Assembly: GCA_021432635.1 (NCBI GenBank)
Contig: MU270028.1
Coordinates: forward strand, 544,420 to 608,419
Source of the DNA: Thozetella sp. PMI_491
Lineage: Eukaryota; Ascomycota; Sordariomycetes; Chaetosphaeriales; Chaetosphaeriaceae
DNA: 64,000 bases
Reading direction: 5' to 3'
The first letter of the stretch is position 1. Each line of letters opens with the position of its first letter. The translations under genes were made by a program, and so were the position numbers. Positions 34,012 through 45,162 of this stretch are shown here, one piece after another. Under the pieces are notes generated by a model. That model was not told where the DNA came from and did not search any database. It worked only from the letters and a program-made list of their open reading frames with translations.

Positions 34012-35298
34012 TTATCCCACTTCGGACAGTGCAGAATGTCTTGGAAGCTTATCCCTCATTTGCCACCACCATGTGCTACATTTCCATATCTCGGTATCTT
34101 GCCCGTCGACCACCATCGACCACTTCTTCAGAAACCACGGGGCGGCCTCCCAATTTCTCATGTCCCACGGCTGCACGCTGCCGTTAGCCGTCCAACACAC
34201 TAGACCTCCGTGGTAGTAGATATCTTGCTTGAAGTCCAAGTGGTTGAACGTGTGCGGCATCATGGCCATGAGAGCTAAAAGCCTGGCCCGCAGTACAGGA
34301 TAGGGTATTAGGTCGAGATACGGATGATGTGGGTATAAGATTTGTGGTAGTGTAGGCTGCAAATGATGGGGGATAGATAGGTGAGATGCGCTGGCTAGCA
34401 AGGCTGCGAGGTCATCTTGTGGATTTACTACACGGTAGAAGGGAGAAATATAGGTCCTAGTTAGTAGCCGAGAAACGTCGAACCCTAGGCTGGTAGCATT
34501 GTGCATCATTGCGCGGAAAATGGTTACCCTCGTGAACTGAATGTTGTTGGTGATAGGATCCGGGAGGGTTTGTGAAGCGCTAAGCGCGACTACACGTACT
34601 ATAGCTGTCGCCCTCCTAGGACCCAGTAGATTTCTTTCAGTATGAGCATCGGCGTAACTCAGTTCTAGGCCGTTGTCGTGTACGACGGCCTGTGAGAGGG
34701 TTGGAGAGAAGTTGGAGGCAGCGGGAGGTACATAAATGCTCGGTCCTTGAGGCAAAATAGCTATCCGATGAGGTTCATGGATACTCATAAAATAATGAGC
34801 GTCTGCTAGTTCAGAAAGGTTGGCGCGATCGCTAACGGTTGGCGTCGTGGAAGGGGGAGCTGTGCTGAGGGCGGGGGCAGAAGACAGTATATTGCCGCCA
34901 TGTACTCCTGAAAAGGCTATCGGTCGCTGGTAGGCTGCTGCTTGAGATAATAAACTTCTTCCAGTCTTCTCAGCCGAACTAGGGCCGGTTAAATTCCGTT
35001 GAACTTTATCTAGGCGCGGGCGTAGTTCCCTGCTATTACGGGCACTTCTGGCTCGCTGTATCGCCTGGAGTAGTTGTTGCCGAGACTCCCTGCGCCTTTG
35101 GCCTGAAACCTTTCGATCAGCGACTACAGGCGTAGCGCATCAGGGAAACTGTGCCTAAGAAAAGCCTAGGTATCACGTACGGAATGCCTTTTGGGCGACT
35201 CGGTTTTGTTCCTTGCGCGCCTCTGTAGCGATTCGCTTCCGACGGGCCCCGGCTCGTGCAGCCACCAACTCTCTAGAGACCGATGCGTCGAGATCCAT
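34012..35298 (-). CDS. bZIP transcription factor with DUF3425 domain (402 aa)
   Basis: Exons are 35298-35181 and 35102-34012 (78-bp intron with GTACGT donor and tttcag acceptor). The splice restores an uninterrupted basic region: R-K-E-Q-N-R-V-A-Q-K-A-F-R-Q-R-R-R-E, matching the N-x7-R/K bZIP signature. The leucine repeat that follows is short. The C-terminal half has the DUF3425 hallmarks of fungal bZIPs: I-T-N-N-I-Q-F-T-R, P-H-H-P-Y-L-D-L-I-P-Y-P-V-L-R, and W-D-M-R-N-W-E-A-A-P-W-F-L-K-K-W. Nuclear. It is divergent from the NmrA-like gene at 35796, about 500 bp away. Confidence 0.88.
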
Positions 35299-35795
35299 GA
35301 ATTTTCCAGCGGAAAGCAGGGAGTGAGAACGATTCCTTGAATATTTGCGCATACAGAGACAGGTGACAATTGCGAACGGCCCTTTTTCGAGATGGTGAAC
35401 GGGTTCTTAGTGGTCGGGAAAGGACGATATCTCCGCCCGATGCATTAGCTCCGGGTCGGGGTGTTTGGCTTACGCCTCTCTAGCCAATAGACGGAGAGCA
35501 GGCATCTTCATGGTAAAGGTTGCTTCAATTGTGATTGGCTGTAAAGGCGTAATGCCAACCGATGGCGTCCGGATCGACCAACCAGCCATGGAATTGTGTC
35601 ACTGTGTTGTAAGAACCGGCCATTTACTTCGCCTTTTACGAGGTTTCAACGTGAATAGTAAAAGATTTATAAAAGCCTCCCTCCCTGGAGGCTCTCTGAC
35701 CTCTACTAGGAGCATCTAAATTTGAATAACATCCTTCCATCGCTGCAATTTGCTCCGAGATCTCTTGTTTATCTCTACTTCTTATTCCTCTCGCA
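35299..35795. other. Divergent promoter, bZIP / NmrA-like pair
   Basis: 497 bp shared upstream region. No perfect bZIP palindrome (TGACGTCA or TTACGTAA) was seen on reading. Confidence 0.4.
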
Positions 35796-36791
35796 ATGAG
35801 TTCTTCTAATAAGGTCATTGCCATTATCGGCGCTACTGGCAATCAGGGCGGATCGGTAGCGCGCACATTCCTGGCGTTGCCTAACTGGCATGTCCGCTGC
35901 ATCACGCGGAAGCCGTCATCGCAGAAGGCCGCCGTCCTGAAGGAGCTTGGGGCCGAAGTGATTCAAGGTGATCTCTCGGAGCCTACAACTCTGAAGACGG
36001 CATTCTCCGGCGCTCACGCCATCTTTCTCAACACTGAGTTCCGAGAGACATACCACCCGCTCGTAGCCTCGGGCCTGGCTCCCGAGACTTGCAGTCAAAT
36101 GGCATTCGACAAGGAAGTCTCTGATGGGAAAAATGCGGCGGACGTGGCTGCAGGAATACCTACGCTCGAACGACTAATCATTTCTTCTCTTCCTTCACTC
36201 CGCGATGTCGGTAAGGGAAAAGATACCCGATCACTCCACCCGGAGGCGAAAGCAGCCATTGTCAAATATATAGAAGACGAGAAACCTGAGTTAGCCGGAA
36301 AGATGTCGATTCTATATCTTGGCATCTACGCCACCCATCGCATACTACACCCGGCTCTCGACCCAGAGAGCGGGCATTACATCGCAATGACCCCGTGTTC
36401 TCCGCAGGCCATGATGGCCATCGTCGATGCGGCCGCGGTAACGGGCTTATTCGTTCGCTCGCTGATCGAGGATGAGGAGCCCGGTACAAAGCTCTTAGCA
36501 TATAATAACGACAGCTATCTCAGCCTAAAAGCGGCCATAGACTTGTGGTCTAAAGTAGCTGGGAAAGAGGCTCAGTACATCCAACAGACCGCCGACTTTA
36601 TGCATGACCAGCTCGGTCTTCCATATGAGTATCTTGATGCTCTCAGCAGCTTTGCTGATCATGGATATGATGACATGAAAGACGCAATTAGACCGGACCA
36701 GCTCAAGCGCCCGCCCAAGACAGGCTCTTTTGAGACCTGGCTACGCCAAAAGCATGCGGAGCAGCCATTAGGCGAGGTTGACCAAAGTTGA
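35796..36791 (+). CDS. NmrA-like NAD(P)-binding protein (331 aa)
   Basis: Intronless atypical short-chain dehydrogenase of the NmrA/HSCARG group. The Rossmann glycine motif is G-A-T-G-N-Q-G-G (12-19), followed by R-x-I-T-R-K-P-S for the cofactor phosphate and G-D-L-S-E-P-T-T-L (about 59-67). The catalytic Y-x3-K of true dehydrogenases is not at its usual place, as in regulatory NmrA proteins that sense the NAD(P) state. NmrA of Aspergillus and Neurospora binds the GATA factor AreA/NIT2; this one is more distant. Its position opposite a bZIP gene suggests a regulatory or oxidoreductase role. Confidence 0.87.
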   Translation: MSSSNKVIAIIGATGNQGGSVARTFLALPNWHVRCITRKPSSQKAAVLKELGAEVIQGDLSEPTTLKTAFSGAHAIFLNTEFRETYHPLVASGLAPETCSQMAFDKEVSDGKNAADVAAGIPTLERLIISSLPSLRDVGKGKDTRSLHPEAKAAIVKYIEDEKPELAGKMSILYLGIYATHRILHPALDPESGHYIAMTPCSPQAMMAIVDAAAVTGLFVRSLIEDEEPGTKLLAYNNDSYLSLKAAIDLWSKVAGKEAQYIQQTADFMHDQLGLPYEYLDALSSFADHGYDDMKDAIRPDQLKRPPKTGSFETWLRQKHAEQPLGEVDQS

Positions 36792-37077
36792 AGAGTAAAA
36801 TAGGTTTAGTAGTAGAATTATGACATCCATTATATCAGAGTCCCTCTCTTACAATATGTGCTGGCATGGAGCTTGGTATACTTGGAGCGATTGATCCGGT
36901 ATCAATGGGAGTGCCCGATCAGTACTCGTCAATTGGTATCTATCCAAGCTAAAAGCTCATCAAGCAATCGCGGTACGGCCAAAGACTTCCACAACAATAA
37001 TTTCTATTCCTCCTATTATGCAATGTGCTGCTAGCACTAGCCCCAAGATCTTGATTTATGCTATACTGGATGGCTGT

Positions 37078-39012
37078 TCAGTAGCTGTAACGGAAGCCAA
37101 CCTTCTCTTTGTCGGTGGCATCGTCTAACATATCGTCTGTAGTCAACTGGGCCGTCGTCCCTTCAATCCTGTCCCTTCTCTTATTCTCGAAGTAGCACCC
37201 GGTTGCATACAGGCCCATGCAGGCGATAGCACCAATTTCACAGCCCAATATAGCGTTGTAACCAGTAGTGTAATGAGGAGCCTCACTGGATTGGAAAAGC
37301 TGCGGTGCTACGATATTTGCGATGCAATAACTGCTGAACACCATAGCATTGACGGTGAGCTTCTTGGTATGTCCAGAGGTATTTGCTAGGGGCAGGGAGA
37401 TGACTTTGAGGTGTTAGATATAGATATACAGCATGCTTTTGGACCCTGGGGGCAGAAGGTTGACTTACTTGTTGGATAGGCCCCCCAGAAGAAATAAAAG
37501 AAGTAATATGCCAAGAGAAGACCCGTCTTATTGTCCGACGGAAGTTCTAGTTTCTGTTAGTGGATCGCAGATTGCATGCCTGCGAAGAGCTAAATCTTAC
37601 TTCGGATAATGATAGAACATGTCATTGGGACCAGACAACAGAGCGAGCACCAGAGGGCCCGTTTGTTTGTAGTGACACGGGAAAGTCCCGAGACCATGAA
37701 TGCGGATACGGTCTGGATGACACCAGTCGGCATGCCTAGCAGGGTGGTCTCGAGAGCACCAAAGCCCATTCCGGAGACGATCTGTGCCGCGAAAGTCACC
37801 AACCCTCCATTAGGGACGTTGAGGAATATGGAAATTGCCACGATCAACCAAGACTTCCAATCCAAGAAAGCCTCTCTGACCTGGTACCACTTAAATTGCT
37901 ACAGGCTGTTAGCAAGATATGCACATTGACCGAGGTAGGCGCAGCTTACCTTGTTGTGCACGCCGGTCATGTTTTCCTTCATTCTATCCACAGCGATATA
38001 CTTCTCCCTATCGCTTAAGAACGTGCCGCTAAGAGGCGAGTCAGGCAGAAAGAAGAAGAGAATAATGCCCCAGACAAAGGTAAATGCTCCTAGGGTAATG
38101 AAGAGGAGCCTCCATGATGCTATGCCGGTGACGGCGTGGCCAATTCCCCAGGATACCAAGCCAGTAACTACCTATTATCGAGCTCGGTTAGATATTGGGG
38201 CGCGATGCTGTTGCACCAAATGGATGCTCACCGATGACAAGGATGTGAACCACCTGCCGTCTGTTAGCATCTTGCGCACATGGCTTGTCAATACTGAAGG
38301 CCGCGGACTCACACAGTGACGCGGATCGGTTGCTCCGACTTCTTATACCACATTACAGTTATGACGCTCATCATAGGGTACAGCGGTGCTTCAAAAAAGC
38401 CCATGATGAAGCGTAAGGTCATCATACCAGCAGCATTCTGAGTCGCGCCCATCAAGAGGACAAGAACGCCCCACGCAACGACAGTGGCGGAAAGAAGCTT
38501 CCCAATTGGCAGACGTTGCATGATGGGGCTAAACGGCCACTCTCCTAGAAGGAAGCCAAAGTAAAAGATCGAGCCAACTAATAGGATTTAGTATTTCACG
38601 GAGAATGTTCATTGCCAGCGAGTCCATTGTACTGACCCCAATTGTACTGCGACCCGACCAGGTGGAGATCAGCAGTCATTCCATACAGCGCGGCATTCGA
38701 GATGATGATTTTCTTATCCCGGGGTTAGCAAATCCAGCGGCATGAAAGGGGAGGTGGCTGGCTTGCATCAATGGCAGAGATGTTGGTGGTGATCCACATC
38801 AAAGGCATGAGTCTCCAGTCGATCTTTCGCACCAGCTTCTTTGCCTCCTCGAGGGAGTACGAAGCGTATTCGCCGGCATGGTCGTGGAGATACTGCGCTG
38901 CCTCGTCGATCTGCTTCGCGTACTTCTCCAACTTGCCGTCTTCTACGGACGCGCTGTCGGGGGCCGCGACGGCCACAATATCTTTCTGGTCCTTAGTCGG
39001 TTCGGAAGCCAT
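37078..39012 (-). CDS. DAL5-type MFS permease 1 (510 aa), eight exons
   Basis: Plasma-membrane symporter of the anion:cation (allantoate/nicotinate/carboxylate) branch. Exons are 39012-38767, 38712-38637, 38577-38313, 38253-38232, 38171-37950, 37898-37601, 37546-37469 and 37403-37078. Intron 1 is of the GC-AG type (GCAAGC donor at 38766) with a TGCTAAC branch; joining gives N-I-S-A-I-D-K-I-I-I-S-N-A-A-L-Y-G. Exon 4 is a 22-nt microexon completing V-W-F-T-S-L-S-S. Family motifs include M-W-Y-K-K-S-E-Q-P-I-R, S-W-R-L-L-F-I, F-L-P-D-S-P, F-L-N-V-P-N-G-G and E-N-K-R-R-D-R near the C-terminus. It starts the block of genes to 54.0 kb and shares its promoter region, with palindrome 39310-39324, with the amidotransferase gene. 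Confidence 0.9.
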
Positions 39013-39309
39013 TGTTACAGAGAGGTAGGTGGCAGTAAAAATGGAGTTTCTGGGACACCACATGGGGGGTGCATACGCACTTAAACCAAGTTTGTGATGC
39101 AGCCTACACGTGCACTACGAGCCCCGAGTTAGTTTGCCACGCCAACGCGCGAGTCGAGACCCTCGTTCGTCTCCTGAGGTATGCATCTGCCATACCACAA
39201 AATGGCCTTGCTAAGAGATACGCAATATCAATGTTACCAAGATATGCTAGTGAGGGGGTCCCGATAGATGACTTCATAGCAGTGGCGATGTAGGCGAATA
39301 TCGGACATT

Positions 39310-39324
39310 CGGACAAATAGTCCG
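39310..39324. promoter_or_regulatory. Palindromic regulator site, copy 1 (CGGAC-AAATA-GTCCG)
   Basis: Perfect CGGAC inverted repeat with a 5-bp spacer, 298 bp upstream of permease 1 (minus) and 434 bp upstream of the amidotransferase (plus). A further CGGAC half lies at 39302-39306. CGG inverted repeats are the usual targets of Zn2Cys6 dimers. Two more copies with the same spacer pattern occur at 44536 and 49884. Confidence 0.75.
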
Positions 39325-39757
39325 AAAAGATTAGATAAAAGCATGCTGTTCAGCCCCAATCCACAACACTGCAGGCAGCACTACCGAGGTAGTAGATTGT
39401 CCGTAAAGGGGCGATGAATCCTTGACCTCCGATTTGGCTGTTTTGTCGCAATGACCGGTCCATGGAAATAGATTGCCGAAGAAGCATCGTCGAGCCCGGT
39501 GCTTCTAGATTAGAGGAGCGATTTTAGGCGCATTGGCCACCGTGACACAGAGCAGTCGCGCAGCGTCAGAGGAACTGCACCATCCTTGTGCCTAGCATGC
39601 ATAAAGCGTAGCGGTCCGCAACTAGCCTATCGTCCTGTACCTCAGTACCTTCTCCCTCCTGCGTCTAATACCCTGCCCGGTTAATCTGCCAGGCTCACTG
39701 TTGAATACTCCAAATTTCAAAGACTCAGTAGAGTTTACTCTTGTAACAGTATCCACA

Positions 39758-40535
39758 ATGCCGCACGCCGAGGGACTGCGGCTTGCCATCCTCATCAATG
39801 AGTTCTCAAAGCAGACTCAGCCCATGAAAGATGCTTACGCTAAGATCTTGGCCACAGTCGAGCCCAGCACCACCATCGAATTTTTCGATCCCATCAATGC
39901 CCAAGAATACCCAGACGTGACGAAGTTTGATCTTATCGTCCTCAGCGGGGGTAGCGTCTTTGTCATGGAGGAGGTCCCATGGGTGATGAAGATGCGGGCG
40001 TTCATCAACTCCACGGTCGAGGACCATCCGACGAAGAAGATTATGGGTATCTGCTGGGGCCACCAGATCATCAATGTGGCCCTCGGAGGCATTGTCAAGG
40101 AGATGGGTTCGGCCGATGTAAGAAAACGGTTCTGGTACTCCGTCACGTCGGCTCCACAATTAACATACCCCGTAGGTTGGTGTCCACACTATTGCTCTCA
40201 CTGAGAAGGGCTCCGAATTTTTCGGACCAGACGTTCTTCAGCGCCCTGGTGAGATCAAGATCCAGCAGTTCCACAAGCGGGACGTCCAAATACCCGCCGC
40301 GGGCCTTGTGCCCCTGGCCAAGAACAACGAATCATTCGTAAACGAGAACAACACAATTATCACTTTCCAGGGCCATCCCGAAATGAATGTGGAATGGGCC
40401 TATACAGCCGCTTCCGGGTTCCCAGCTTATATCGCCTTGACCGGTTATACCATGGAAGAAATTTTGGAGAGCGTAAAGATTCCAACGGATGGTGAGGCGA
40501 TCTGGAGACGTGTTCTGGCATGGGTGAGAGAATGA
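39758..40535 (+). CDS. Class I glutamine amidotransferase-like protein (239 aa)
   Basis: Exons are 39758-40117 and 40176-40535 (58-bp intron, phase 0). The class I GATase triad is present: nucleophile Cys99 in G-I-C-W-G-H-Q, and His187 and Glu189 in F-Q-G-H-P-E. The length and stand-alone form match fungal GMP-synthase-like GATase proteins, some of which hydrolyse gamma-glutamyl compounds instead of feeding ammonia to a synthase. No synthase partner is next to it. It is divergent from permease 1 and convergent with the Zn2Cys6 gene. ATG 39758 is used; the frame is open upstream without homology. Confidence 0.88.
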
Positions 40536-40728
40536 TCACACAATGCAATTACGCTCTTGTTTTCCCGTCATATAGATACACCTAAAGTCCATAATACATT
40601 AAGCATACGAGTATTTTCACACGATAGTGTGAACTTTGTAGACTTAGGGCAATTGCTTAACATTGTGTTCCCTGAGTGGGTAAGGGTCAAAGTCATGCTA
40701 TAATTGTACTCATATATTGGCATGGATG

Positions 40729-43285
40729 CTATGGGAAAGCATGGTTTACGGAGTCCATCCAAGGGTCACCAAGCCCGAAGTACTCTTGAACATCCACTCC
40801 TTGTCCACTATACCAAGCCCCTAGGCCGAAGCCTTCGCCGTACCGGGTCGCAAAATGCCCCGGCTGAGGTACTGGAGGGTAGTGCTGCAGTGGCGAACTA
40901 CTGGGCATCTGATGGGCTATGTGACGACCCCTATCGGCCCAAGGAGGGCGTTTTTGGTGGAGGATCTCTTCGATCATGTTGATGGAGCGGTAGTGTGCTC
41001 CTAGATACTTAACTTGTTCCATAAGCTTCTCCAGCTCTGCTAGATCCGTCGATGGCGGGCGTCTATGGGCTGCCGCCAGATCGTTGTTAAGTGGAACGAG
41101 CTTCGAAAGAATCTCAAAAGCGTCGCGGTACGGTTCGGCCTCAACCCACCTCTCCGCCAACAGGACCAAGTTATTCGAACATGTTCGCACTCCCCTTGAT
41201 GCGTACGACGGCTCAAACTCTTCAGACCGCATGGGTGGTGGGGTAACCCAGAAGCAGTAGAGAATAGTTACCCCTGCCTGGAATTGCGAGAGAAGCTACC
41301 AGAAATACGTTAGCGTGATGTCCTCGGTAAGGGTGTGCGGGAGCGATGTTGCTTACAGCAAGCCAGGAATGGGCAATTTGCCGGCTTCGTTGGATCTGTT
41401 GGAACGTGATGCAGGCATTGCAGCAGGCCACCACCGTCTTCGCCCCTAATGCATGCCGGATGTCGTCGTTCAGCCCGGATGCAAGGCCGATCACGCTGTA
41501 GTATGCTATCATTCTAAACCAGTTCCGACCACCATACCCAGGCTTGTCAGTAGGCATAGGGATGGATGCCTGCCATTCCTCCAACTCCTGACAGAATTGC
41601 GAGCGCATCCTGTCCAAGGCCACCTGTGTGGACGGGCCATGCACCGGGTTTGAACATGTTCCGATAATCCTCGATTGTATCTTGCGTCCGATTGTTAGGT
41701 AATAGGCCACACAGACTTCGCTCTTCGCACATTGTGCGGCAGCTTCCACATTTTCAGTCTGACGACTAGTCTCCCATCTAGCCTCAGGGGCGTTGGAAAA
41801 CATCTATATGGATCAGCAAAGCCAAGCAAAAAGATTGGGGTATCGGCATCAGCCATCTTACCTCGACGGTGATAAAGTCGTCTGGGATGGAGACGGGGTG
41901 CCCAAACGCCATTGCCACTCCTCGGTCAAGACCGTAGCAACACCACCATATCCTCCTTCTCATCTGCTCTGCTTGAAATATCTCGGGGGAAGACCCGGCC
42001 TGTGATGGAGCACGGCGGTGCAGGCCTGCTGTAATCGCAGTGCGGATGGCTGCGGATGTCCGCTGTATTATGGCATTGGAGGAAGAACCATGCAGAGCGT
42101 GCATGGCGAGGAGCAGCAGAATTGTTGTCTCCTTCATTAAATCTCTACCAGAGAAGATCTCTGGAAGATGATGCCTTTCAAAGTGCTCGTAAAGAACCTC
42201 CGTCCGCGTGGGACGTTGTCGCGTATTGCCATCAAATATCAACGCCCCTATGCTGAAGACCATATAGACAACGCACCGCTGAAAGGTATCCATCTCGATG
42301 GCGCAAAAATTGTTCGTCCATGGACTGCATAGTCTGTCCAATTCCTTTCTGCAGAGAAAAGGATACTGCGGGTGGACATAGGTAAGATAGGCTTCATATA
42401 GTGAACGGGCATCGCTCCCACGAAGAGAACTCAAGGGCTCCCTTGCCTCTTTGGATATGGCACCGCAGGCGTCGCCCCGTAGGGAGTCTAAAGAGCCCAG
42501 ACTCCTTCGCAGGTATGTCACAGACGATCCTGGCGGGAGTGATGACCGATTTTGTCTCTCTGGGGTCGATGATGATACTCTCCCAAACGCGGCGAGAGGT
42601 ATGGAAGGTGTCACGGCAGCCCGCGGCATCGGGGCGTTGGGCGGCTCCGTTTCTTCCACGGGCAGCTCTCGCCGCGAGGACTCGCATCTCAAAGAAATAG
42701 TGGGAGTTGGAGGTCTTTCTGGAACATTCAATTCCGTGTACTCGCTAGGAACGAGTGCTTGGAATAGTGGGCTTTCTTTGGGGACTGGCCCGGGCGTGTC
42801 GATGTCGGTACCTGGAAGGGTCTCATGGCCGGTGGACGTTTCAGCACTCGGGGCGCGGCGGCCTTCAAGCTTCCTCTCAAGGAGAGCCAGCCTCCGAAGC
42901 AAGGCATCGGTATCGACACTAGTGTGAGGTTAATGGGGGCTGCGGCATGGTGATTCCGCGCTTAAGGTTACCTGGACTGTTGTGATGCTCTCCGCCCCTT
43001 CTGAGGGACACACTCTACGGTCCTGGTTAGCATCACACCTCAGAAATCTGCCTGGTAGTTTAAATGAGCCCCTAACCTTTGTTGGCATGAACACAGTGGC
43101 TACACCTTGGAAGTGCGTTGTCGCACTGCACTGAAAGTCAGCGACTCGGGCAATATGGTTACGCGGGTTGCTAATTTGCGAACCTTCTGTTTGCGATCAC
43201 GGCATCGCTGGCATGCGAGGATCCTCTTCGAAAGTGTGGAGCTTCTCCCCGCAATTTTGCGAGTTTCTGCATGAGGGGAATTCAT
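40729..43285 (-). CDS. Zn2Cys6 transcription factor, likely regulator of the 37-54 kb block (754 aa)
   Basis: Six exons: 43285-43184, 43125-43077, 43014-42972, 42918-41862, 41803-41357 and 41295-40729; all phases close. The zinc cluster is spread over the first three exons and is complete only after splicing: Cys25, 28, 35, 42, 45 and 52 (C-Q-R-C-R-D-R-K-Q-K-C...). A short coiled coil follows (L-L-R-R-L-A-L-L-E-R-K-L). The fungal_trans domain includes L-Y-E-A-Y-L-T-Y-V-H-P-Q-Y-P-F and the R-R-R-I-W-W-C-C-Y-G-L-D-R motif with G-H-P-V-S-I-P-D-D. It is the only Zn2Cys6 gene in the block, so it is the best candidate to bind the shared CGGAC-N5-GTCCG sites; that is inferred. Confidence 0.88.
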
Positions 43286-43671
43286 CGGACTCGCGCAGCT
43301 GCGGACCTTGGCTGGCAGACAGGTACTCGGGGTCTGATGGGAGGCACGACAGGGCTCGTCTTGTTTTTGTCGGACAGAGCCACCAGCTCTCGGACTTTGA
43401 CCGGAGACAGAGGAGAAGCTAGTGCCGCGGGCCCTGGAGATGGAGCAACGCTTATCGCAGTTAGCCCCTGGCCACCTACAAGGACCGCCCCGTTTATCCA
43501 CGGCTAGCTGGCGTCCCCCACGAGTCACGCATGTGCCGCTTCTCCGGCAAACGAGTCTCAATTTCTAATCGTGGCAGCACTGCAGTTGATGTTCTCGCAG
43601 GACGTAATAAACACGATGAACTAAAGCCATTGTATTCATCCTAGTTCTACATGATCATGGCCCGTGACATG

Positions 43672-44221
43672 CTATACTGCTAACATTTCCTCGGAAGGCA
43701 CTGTGGGATCCTGTCTCCTTGTAAGCATTACGTCTAGAACATACAGCAACTGCACAGAAGGTATCTTACCACGATGACAGTGTACCTATGGATCAGGACT
43801 CCAGTGTCTGTCTTGACAAACCTCAACCTCGCAGCCCAGGTGAAGACCCTCTTGTTCCCATCCTTCAGGTTCTGCTTGGTGCAGCCGTGCAGCATAACCT
43901 CATCCGTGCCGTCTCCAAAGGGGAACACCCGGTACACGATATGCTCACGGGATTCGATATTCGACCATGATGAGGCAATCCAGCTCTTCAGCGCTGGAAG
44001 ATTGGTTCAGTAGCCTGCGTTAGGGGACAAGCTGAAGAGCAGATGGGACAGCGGAACCCACCTTCGCGCCCCTTTACCTCATCAGGACTCTTTTTTGCAA
44101 TCGCATCCGGGGAAAAGTGATTGGCCCAGTCACCCGTGCCATCCTCCCTGTCTGCAGCACGGTAAAAGGACTCGATATGCGCCCGCACGGCGGGATCTAA
44201 CGCAGATGTGCACTCAAACAT
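43672..44221 (-). CDS. SnoaL/NTF2-like small protein (140 aa)
   Basis: Exons are 44221-44062, 43993-43770 and 43710-43672. The N-terminus, A-H-I-E-S-F-Y-R-A-A-D-R-E-D with W-A-N-H-F-S-P-D-A, and later W-A-A-R-L-R-F, fit the SnoaL-like alpha+beta barrel, a fold used by small isomerases, hydrolases and binding proteins. The last exon has only 13 codons. ATG 44221 was chosen over an upstream GTG. It lies between the regulator gene and permease 2, whose shared upstream region holds palindrome copy 2. Enzymatic activity cannot be told. Confidence 0.8.
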
Positions 44222-45162
44222 GATGGATCTTGAGCTCACGTGCAGGAGAGGAAGCAGGTATGAGGATGTGTAACAACGGTACTAGTGGATAGCAGAGATG
44301 GAGGTATGAGGAGAGAACTTGATACAGAGGTTGTCTTCACAGAATGCTGAACCAAAATATAGATGGGATTTGACGCTCTTGCGTAGAAGGCATGGCTAGG
44401 CGGCCGTGAAACCCTCTAACCCTTAACTACCATGGAACATGGAGCCAATTTTGGCCCTGCCTCTGTCATCCGCTCTCTTCTCCTACACGGACTAAGAAAA
44501 TGACAGCGGCAGGCCCTATCCTTTCTTCGGAAATGCGGACTTTTTGTCCGAAGCTAGCTAATCGGATAATGCTAGCGCAGGAGGCTGTCGCTGTCCCTAT
44601 TCCCGCACTGGTTAGAGCCCCTGGAGAGGGGCTAGAAAAAAAAGTCCGAAAGTGGCAGGGATGCTCGACTTAGCCGGACATTGTTTGTCAAACTTCGCTT
44701 AGTCCAGCGCGATCAGGAGTACATGACAAATGGATGTTTCTGCTCGGAGATGGCCGTCCGGAGGCCACAGGCTCTGGATAGATGGGCGATGCAATCCGGA
44801 AGAAATCCCGGTAGCTTGGCCAGACTTCAGAAGCAGCCGGTCCCTCCATCGGTTTTTGTCGTTGCTGTTTGTCGGTCTCGTCTAGTTCGGCTCTGAAAGC
44901 CAGCTAGTGTGAGCCGATAGGCTTATCTGGCCCCAGATTTGCTAGGGGGAGACTCCGCAATTACGGAATGGCTCGAACAATGAATGAACAGGCAAAGAAA
45001 ACAGCGCGCGCGTCACCTGGGCTCTCCAGCGCCTACCCTACTACGATTCGCGCTCGCCGATGATGCAGAGACCGGCACATGCATGCATAAGGTATATATG
45101 CTGCCGTGTGATCGCATGTGGAGAACTCAGCAAGAGCAACATACTCCAGGATTCGTTCACAC
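44222..45162. other. Divergent promoter, SnoaL-like protein / permease 2
   Basis: 941 bp with palindrome copy 2 (44536-44550), a GTCCG half-site at 44644-44648 and a CGGAC half-site near 44675. No gene is seen. Confidence 0.55.
44536..44550. promoter_or_regulatory. Palindromic regulator site, copy 2 (CGGAC-TTTTT-GTCCG)
   Basis: Perfect inverted repeat between the SnoaL-like gene (minus, start 44221) and permease 2 (plus, start 45163). On the minus strand it reads TTCGGACAAAAAGTCCG, matching the other two copies at all positions except one spacer base. Confidence 0.75.
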
